Below, in pieces: positions 9,393 to 15,359 of a stretch of 15,359 nt of DNA; position 1 is the stretch's first letter, and the number at the start of each line of letters is the position of its first letter. A program made the translations under genes and the position numbers. The notes below the pieces were generated by a model. It searched no databases. It saw nothing but the letters and a program-made list of their open reading frames with translations, and was not told the DNA's origin. This stretch comes from Spirogloea muscicola (taxonomy: Eukaryota; Streptophyta; Zygnematophyceae; Spirogloeales; Spirogloeaceae): assembly GCA_009602725.1 (NCBI GenBank), contig WELB01000290.1:29789-45147 (forward strand), written 5' to 3'.

Positions 9393-9944
9393 TGAAGTGT
9401 CACAACAAGGCTTAACACCGCATATTTAAGATGGTGTCCATTATGGCCTCCATCACAGACCCAGTGCCTGAAGAAGGCTCTGCGAGGACGTCAATGTCGT
9501 TGGCAGTCATCTCGATGATTTGCAGCAGAGAGCGGATTTCGCCGCCTCTGCGATGCTTAGAATAAACATGGATGCTTTACCTTGCCCAGCGAGCACTTAT
9601 TCTTTCTGACTGCAAGCAAGTTTCCCCCAATTTTTTCCTGCTGATCTTTCAGCAGACTTGAGACAATTCATACACTGAGGACTGTGCTTCATATTATCGC
9701 CCGGCATACTGTAGCTTCATAGACGATAGCAATGCGCAAGCATTGGATGACTGTAGATTGCCCCATTAACGAGGTGGCATGGGTTTGGAGGTGAAAGGGC
9801 TTAGATCCACCTGGCCCCCTGGAGTCTTCTGGCCTTGTTTATGTAAGGCTCAGTCTGCGCAACTCTACAGGAGTGAAAGCCCTGACAGGTGGAGGTCTCA
9901 TGCTCCATCGCTCATGCAGCTGTTGGCCCCTACTGAGCACCGTG
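9393..9944. other. convergent intergenic region between EXORDIUM-like and profilin genes
   Basis: The two genes end towards each other with 552 bases between their stop codons, so this interval should hold both 3' untranslated regions. Possible plus-strand poly(A) signals for the EXORDIUM-like gene are AATAAA at 9561-9566 and TGTAA at 9842-9846 (the signal favoured in chlorophytes). Neither is proven. No coding sequence or RNA gene was recognised. Confidence 0.45.
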
Positions 9945-10569
9945 TCAAAGGTTCTGGCCAATCAGGTAGTCGCCGAGGTTCTCGACACAGACGTTGCAGT
10001 CGCCAGGAGTGACGGGCTCGTCGTAGATGCCGATGACGAGGGCGCTGCACGGCACAGCAAGGCGCAATGTCAGCAGATTAAGCAATAACTGAGCAATGTC
10101 AAGCAATAATTGAGCAATTAAGATGAGATATTGTTGGAGGTCGTGCAAGGCTCAGCAGCGGCGCCGGCTGCTGTGGTCTGGCTGTGGCCAGGCGGCGGAC
10201 CTGGACGTCTTCTTGACGGTCGTACCACCAGCACCCTGGCCACGCAGCACAACGAGACGCGATTACCGTCAGAGGCTAACGGTATGGCAGGCCAGGGAGA
10301 AGGCGCAGGAGAGGGCTTCGCCGGGCGCACCATCTTCCCTCGGAGGACGGCGCCGGCCTCGCCGGCCACCATCATGTACTTGACGCCGCCGAGGTAGAGG
10401 CCCGTCGTCGCTAGATGGCCGGGGTTGTTGAACTCGCCCATGATGGCCGACACCTCCGCCGCCGTCACCTGCAAGGCAACGCCGCCAGGCCGAGCACAAT
10501 CCACGCGCAGCGAAGCCTCAGCCGCAGCGCTTCCGACCGTTTCCTTTGCCGGACGTCTTCCTTTTCCGG

Positions 10570-10618
<49 letters not shown>

Positions 10619-10748
10619 TCACGTCGGGGAACTTGTCGCTCTTGGCCCACAGGACGCCGTCGTGGCCGAGGATGGCGGCCGAGGTGAGCATGCCGCCGCC
10701 CGGCAGGTCGCACATGAGGTGGTCATCGACGTACAACTGCCACGACAT
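9945..10748 (-). CDS. PRF: profilin
   Basis: Four exons on the minus strand, in transcript order: 10748-10623, 10468-10331, 10235-10201, 10044-9945; all introns GT-AG. They join to 132 residues, close to the ~131 of plant profilins. Landmarks are [12 protein letters not shown] (1-12), [70 protein letters not shown] and the C-terminal [12 protein letters not shown]. The N-terminal Trp3/Tyr6 and the C-terminal helix form the poly-proline face in this family, and the protein binds actin monomers and PIP2 in the cytosol. The match to land-plant profilins is close. The first intron carries a CGG-repeat tract next to the donor. The third exon is only 35 bases; it was placed because it restores the GGxTVKKT segment and both phases. 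Confidence 0.94.
10080..10121. repeat. two 21-base tandem units in profilin intron 3
   Basis: Units 10080-10100 and 10101-10121 match at 17 of 21 positions and are built on AGCAATAA..GAGCAAT. They lie in the intron at 10045-10200. This is a minor local duplication with no visible function. Confidence 0.75.
10571..10615. repeat. (CGG)15 microsatellite in profilin intron 1
   Basis: Fifteen uninterrupted CGG triplets on the plus strand (CCG/GCC on the transcribed strand) lie in the intron at 10469-10622. The tract begins only a few bases after the intron 1 donor, GAC|GTGAGCGCC on the minus strand. Read through without splicing it encodes a poly-Ala run on the minus strand. The count comes from the given sequence and could be affected by assembly of a repetitive, GC-rich region. 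Confidence 0.9.
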
Positions 10749-10754
10749 GGCTCC

Positions 10755-10853
10755 CGCGGCGGCGGCGGCGGCGCCCGCGGCGGCTCTGGCGGCGGCTTTG
10801 GCGGCGACGGCGGCGGCGGCGGCGGCGGCGGCGGCGACGGTTATGGGGGGGGG
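10755..10853. repeat. imperfect CGG-rich tract and G-run in profilin 5' leader
   Basis: Interrupted runs of CGG (10755-10838), followed by nine consecutive G residues (10845-10853), lie just upstream of the profilin ATG on the minus strand and so form a GCC-rich leader. This composition gives long artefactual open frames on both strands. The plus-strand G-runs could form G-quadruplexes, but that is only a composition-based possibility. Confidence 0.75.
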
Positions 10854-10953
10854 AACTACTCTTATCGGCGACTTAGCGAGACGCGACCACCTGACCGTTA
10901 GCGGAGCCGCGGCCCGGGTCGCTTATCGCCCCTCGACAACTTCTGGATAACTT

Positions 10954-10958
10954 ATTGG
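10954..10958 (-). promoter_or_regulatory. possible CCAAT box of the profilin promoter
   Basis: Minus-strand CCAAT about 206 bases upstream of the profilin start codon, a plausible distance for such a box. A five-base motif is weak evidence and no transcription start is known. Confidence 0.2.
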
Positions 10959-12607
10959 CGTCGTGCCAGGCAGGCAGTTGACGTAATCGAAGACCGCCCG
11001 CGCTTCGCATCGGACCCGTCGGCGGCGCCATCCGACGGTGCGGCGCGCACAGGTTTATGGTCAAGATATCGGCGATCCAGCACTGGCGGAGCGGGGCCCT
11101 ACCTCTGTTTATCAAGGTTTGATTATCCCCCATATCTATTTATTCTGACTTGCACCTACTGACTAGAGGTTACTGACAGCCCCCTTGCTGCCGTCTTCGC
11201 GCTTAGTATCCTGCATTTTGCGCCATCCGGCGCCTTCAGACCTCGTCCATTCCTTTGGGCTGGCCTCTCACAACCACCAGTTGATTGGGCAGCGCTGTTC
11301 TTATTCCCACGAAGCTGCAGTTCCTGAAGTAAGAAGCACTTACACAGTGGCGTGGCTCATGAAAGAAGAAAGAAGGCAAATTTCTCCAGAAGAGGGCTAT
11401 GGCTTTGATTGGCCAGCCCAGAAGGAGAATGAAACAGCCCCAATGGACTAACGATGGTCGAAGTCGGAAAGGGCAAAACACGCAGTAAAGCAAGTGAGGA
11501 CGGAGTTATTAACGCGCTTTGAAAGGCGGCGTGGCTGTGGAAGGCCCCAGACAAGAAAGAGTCGACCCCTTTTGTGTGGGTTTGCAGCAGTGGATGCACC
11601 TGCCTGCAATGTCACTCATGGCTGCGACAATGTCAGTCATGCAGTCCCTCCCTCTGAAGTTTGCACACCACTTTGTCGTACTGTGTCTGTCTCTGGAGAA
11701 GCAAGCAGTACAAGCCCCTGTACGGCACTTATTTCTCCTTCCGTGGCCAAGGTTACCTGACGTAGTTCATATTACTGTCGATATGAGATAACCCTTGTAC
11801 ATTTGCAAAAGCTCAGCCACGTGTGCTCCATTGTGTCTCAAAAACAGGTCTCCAAGCACTTTCAAGAAGGGCCAAAAATAGCATAGGATACAAACTTCAG
11901 TGAAGTACACCAGAGGTTCAGCTTATTGTGGTCTAGAGTGCAACTTTGCAGAGTTCCAGGCAGGTATGCACATCCTGGACCTCGACATGACATACATATG
12001 GTCCTTACTCCAAGTTTGAATACAGGCAAGGAGGAATGCTGGAGTCGGGCAGGCAGGCACACATGTACAGAGGTTGTTTGTGAGCAGACTGACACCCTTC
12101 ATCAAGAAGCCATGAGCTCCGGTGGGCACGTTGCAAGAACGTCTTCATGGCAGCTTGCAGATGTCAGAGAGCAATCTCTCAGAGTGCAAGTGCAAGTGAC
12201 CTGGGAGCACTGGGAATAAGGTAAAGTGCATGCATGAGAGTAGATAGCTTTTCAAACACTGCTCGTGGCCCCTGTTGCAGCTCCTGACACAGAGCGACTT
12301 AGAGCAGCAAATTGGTCAAGACGGAGGACGAGAAAGAGAAATCATGTGGCATCTTGATTAGTCAAGTCCTCCCGAAATGGCTTATCAGTTTGTCCAATTT
12401 GAGGTCCGGGCCTCAGAGAAGGTCTGTGTCTCAAACATGCTCAGGAATTGCATACCGTCATGCGAATGAGGTGCATTGTCAAGAACGTCGTAATGAGAAC
12501 ACGTAGGTCAACTGGGCATAAGACCCATAGGCTTCTTAGGTGACCACAAGAGAGGCTTCAAGAAGTACGCTGGACAGGGCATTTCGTGCTTCTGTCAAGC
12601 TGCTGCT

Positions 12608-12613
12608 TTTATT
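12608..12613 (-). terminator. possible poly(A) signal of the WRKY gene
   Basis: AATAAA on the minus strand about 260 bases downstream of the WRKY stop codon. Green-lineage poly(A) signals are degenerate, so a single hexamer is weak support. Confidence 0.2.
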
Positions 12614-12870
12614 GCGTCACAGCAAACGACAGTAACTCAAGGATACCTTGAGCTGCAAAATTTGGACATAACTGACACTATGCAGTGATGTTCATGTCCA
12701 ACTTTGTAAGGCTTCGAATTTGGAATGCTAGTCTAAGTAACGGTCGTCTAAGGCAAGTCTCATATTCTAAAGACAAGGCTAGCGAGGCTGCTGACAAGCC
12801 CCTGTATCAATGTATGTGAACAAATACTTTAAAATGACTATCAGGCCTAAACCTGATATGACTTGTGGGA

Positions 12871-15359
12871 TCAAGTGGAAGACTGCTGATGCTCAGCCTC
12901 GGCAGTTTCAGCCTGGGGCATCGCCTCAGTCAAGCTCGCTCCTGACTGGTCATCTTTGGGAACGTCGTGATTGTGCTTCCCCTCATAGGTGGTCACCACC
13001 ACCCTCGGATCCCCTTGCAACCGTGAAACTGATTTCCGTATTGGGCATCCTGGCTGCTTGCAGCGGAAGTAGGACCTGCAGAGGGCCAATAGAAGGTATT
13101 GCACACATTAGGTCCACCAGCTCGGCATTGCAGAGAACTCAATCTCCCACTATGTAATCGAATGAGTGAGGAGGTGGAGTTTCGCTAGACCACCCAAGCA
13201 TTTACCTGGATCGCCGGCTCTTCCTGGTACTCTGGCCCTTCTTTTCCCAGTCGAAGCCATCCTCCAGGACCTCGTCAGGCCCGCAGATCGTCTCCAGAAC
13301 CAGCCGCTCGTTCACGGAGTCGGGGTCTGCTTCATCCATCAACCTGCCCTTCCTGCAGAGTAGGAAGTATTACAGCACTGTAAGATGGACATTCTTAATT
13401 TACAGTCAGCAGAGATGTGGCTCCTATACTTTACTTCAGATTGCTGCTGACATACCAGCTGACACTCTTCCAAGTCCATCATACAAGTCAAGGAACAGGT
13501 GCTACAAAAAGTCGATCGTAAATTTGACGCTAGGGTTTGCCCAGTGAAGGTGATGTCACTCACTTGAGTGACGTGGGGCTGGGGTACGCAGTTAAGGCTT
13601 CATCCCTGTCAGTGACAACCTTGCGTTTGCTGCTACCTGCTGCAGAACAGAATACAAAACAGAACGGGTCAGATGAGTGACAGAAACCTGAAGGTATCAT
13701 GCAGCAGATTAGCAGGTATGGTCCCATAGCTCCTCCTTAAGAAGCAACAGCAGGAGTAGTTCACGTGGTCAAGGAAGCACCTTGCTGCTGCTCCCCCTGC
13801 TTGGGGCTGTTGCCCTCGTCGACACCCTCCCAAGAGGAGCTCCCACTGTCTATCCCAGTTGAGCTCAGGTCTGAGGCGTCTGGCAAATGCGTCCAGCTGC
13901 TGTCACGCACGACCATCTCCGCCGCCTTCAAGCTCACAGTCCCGCTCGAAGATGCGGTTGGGGATGGGAATGTCGAGGATGTGGCTATGCTCAGCCCCGA
14001 TGCAAAGACGGGCTTGGCTGATGTTGCCACTTGATGCTGCTGAACCTCTGTAGAGGTCAAGATGGGCTGGACAGTGGACTGCGTTTGGAAGGCCTCGAAG
14101 GTGCTGCCCAGCGTGGGCGTCGGCGGCATGCCCTGAAGTGGAAAGGCTGGCGCGAACGGAATGGCTGCGCCAGCTGTCGGCACTGCGCCGCCGCTACAGC
14201 TTCCGTAGCCGCCTGTCCTCCAGTACGTCAATGGCGAGGGGTCTGTGGGAGGCTGGAAACCAGCAGGTTGGGGAGCCATGGAGGTCTCTGGTGCTGGCTT
14301 CAGGGTCTGGAGGAAGTCGAGATAGGGGTCTGAGCCGGGAGTTGGCACCATGGTCATTGGTGGCGCAAGCGGGCTGGACGTCGACATTGATGCGGGCGCA
14401 CCCATGTCGGCCATGGGCAGCTTGGACAGCAGCGGCGAGATCTCCGGCTGCGGCGGCAATGCGTATGCCTGGGGGTTGTCGGCCGACGACGACAAGCTGA
14501 AAGTGAAGGCCGGGGCTTCGTCCTTGATGTCGAGCCGCTCCGTGACTCCCGCTAGCCGCTGCGCGAGCTCGCTGTTGGGCGGGGGGAGCGGCCCCGAGTC
14601 TGGCTCCTGCTTTGGCGACAGCCCATGGAAGCTGCTCGAGCGCTTCGGCTGCAACATCGGCGTGAGGTCGACGGCCTGGCCCTGCGAGTAGTTCACAACG
14701 CTGGTGCCGACGCCGCCGCCCACTTGCGGCCCCACCTCCTGGACGCGCACCTCGCCTCCAGTCACCACTGAGATGCGCCTGCAGAGTGCGTCCAACATGA
14801 GACTTCTCTTGGATATTGCATTCACGATTGTATCGCTACCATCAGTCATTCAATTAAGTGGCTCACATAAGAGTCTCAGACATCGCAACCTGCAGATTGT
14901 TTGCCAATGCCTGTAGCACGCTGCACTGACCTGATGACCTGGACCGGGTGGTTGTGGACGCCCTTGTAGACGATCTCGACAGGCTGACCGTGGCGCGGGC
15001 CCTCGACGATCTTCTTCACCGTGCAGTCAGCCTGGAGTTGCATCGCCACATGCCACATCGAGCCAGACCCACTGTCAGAGCTGGGCTCTAGCCGAGAGCC
15101 TCAGATCACGACAAGGTTCAGACAGCAACTTATGTCATTGGTAACGAAGCATCGCGCTGTGATGCCAGCGGCAAGCGAGAGAGCCACTCGCCTGCGTGCA
15201 GCGGTAGTAGCTCCGCAGGTGGCCCGGCTCGCCGATGATGGGCTTCTGGCCGTACTTCCGCCAGCTGTAGCCGTCCATGAGCGGGTTGAAGCCGTGGAAC
15301 GGCGGCGGCGAGGGGCTGCCCGCCGCCGGCGGGGACGCCGCCGCCGCCGCCGCGGCGAC
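12871..15359 (-). CDS. group I-type WRKY transcription factor (5' end beyond window)
   Basis: Six exons on the minus strand in transcript order: 15359-15192 (continues outside), 15031-14931, 14778-13781, 13639-13564, 13352-13206, 13075-12871. They join to 564 residues with a stop at 12873-12871. The first WRKY domain is canonical, [18 protein letters not shown], with C-x4-C-x22-HNH; an intron (15032-15191, GC donor) splits it between the two cysteines. A 332-codon exon then gives a Pro/Ser/Thr/Gln-rich linker, followed by a basic SSKRK patch that may be a nuclear localisation signal. The second domain has the usual lead-in ([19 protein letters not shown]) and zinc ligands [10 protein letters not shown] plus x23-HNH, with [15 protein letters not shown], but reads WEKKGQS where WRKYGQK is expected. 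An intron splits the Arg codon just before SYFRC, the conserved R-type position of plant C-terminal WRKY domains. This is a nuclear regulator that should bind W-boxes through at least one domain. Residue numbers are within the window only. Confidence 0.92.

Larger units (their letters stand above)
10749..12870. other. region between profilin start and WRKY stop, no gene recognised
   Basis: Both flanking genes are on the minus strand, so this stretch should hold the profilin leader and promoter (nearest 10749) and the WRKY 3' untranslated region (nearest 12870). On the minus strand I see a CCAAT box (plus 10954-10958), an A/T-rich AATAAATAGATA (about 11134-11150) and an AATAAA (12608-12613) that could be a poly(A) signal about 260 bases after the WRKY stop. 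Open frames such as 11185-11451 (88 codons) and 11519-11791 show no recognisable domain. About 1.3 kb in the middle is unexplained; a small unrecognised gene or non-coding RNA cannot be excluded. Confidence 0.4.

Noticed and set aside
10425-10950. Plus-strand Gly-rich and Ala-rich frames of 134-158 codons
   Set aside because: They are shadows of the CGG tracts opposite profilin exon 1, which is firmly identified by its protein sequence.
12700-12730. TTCGAAT sequence resembling part of a tRNA T-loop/B box
   Set aside because: No matching A box, acceptor stem or anticodon arm is present nearby.
13440-13520. Possible extra WRKY exon around the sequence encoding [13 protein letters not shown] on the minus strand
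   Set aside because: The exons at 13639-13564 and 13352-13206 already join in phase (AA+G) to give the expected [10 protein letters not shown] lead-in, so no extra exon is needed.
13765-14916. Plus-strand open frames of 64-120 codons
   Set aside because: They lie opposite the long WRKY linker exon, whose frame is open for 332 codons and joins both neighbouring domains in phase.
1-15359. A novel defence, mobile or biosynthetic gene system
   Set aside because: All four supported genes belong to known, functionally unrelated eukaryotic families, arranged on both strands with separate promoters; nothing links them as a system.

Overview
This is a nuclear genomic window from a photosynthetic eukaryote, most likely a green alga. 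A trebouxiophyte or a streptophyte alga would fit, but the sequence alone does not settle which. The reasons are intron-rich genes (25 introns reconstructed, roughly 95-345 bases, nearly all GT-AG with a pyrimidine-rich tract and CAG acceptor), GC-rich first exons and CGG/GCC trinucleotide tracts, together with a plastid ClpR-type Clp subunit, a secreted EXORDIUM/phosphate-induced family protein, a plant-like profilin and a two-domain WRKY transcription factor. There are no bacterial operons, CRISPR arrays or recognisable tRNA/rRNA genes.

Layout. (1) 1-701: upstream region of the first gene, including an 80-base block that recurs perfectly at 5655-5734. (2) 702-3920, plus strand: ClpR3-like non-catalytic subunit of the chloroplast Clp protease, 10 exons, 389 residues. 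(3) 3921-6548: intergenic and upstream DNA, with no recognised gene in the first 1.6 kb, then a repeat-rich, strongly pyrimidine-rich upstream/5'-leader region. (4) 6549-9392, plus strand: EXORDIUM-like secreted protein, 9 exons, 433 residues, one intron with a GC donor. (5) 9393-9944: short convergent intergenic stretch. (6) 9945-10748, minus strand: profilin, 4 exons, 132 residues, with a (CGG)15 tract in intron 1 beside the splice donor. (7) 10749-12870: CGG-rich profilin leader, its putative promoter, then about 2 kb without a recognised gene. (8) 12871-15359, minus strand: 3' part (564 residues) of a group I-type WRKY factor whose N-terminal start lies beyond the window.

The four genes are ordinary chromosomal neighbours with unrelated jobs (plastid proteolysis, extracellular growth or nutrient response, actin dynamics, transcription). 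I see no sign of a gene cluster or an undescribed multi-gene system. The most interesting points are: a C-terminal WRKY domain that keeps its zinc ligands and the conserved R-type intron but has WEKKGQS in place of the DNA-reading WRKYGQK heptad; an EXORDIUM-like protein that keeps a HELAE motif; a perfect 80-base direct repeat upstream of two unrelated genes; and two GC-AG introns.
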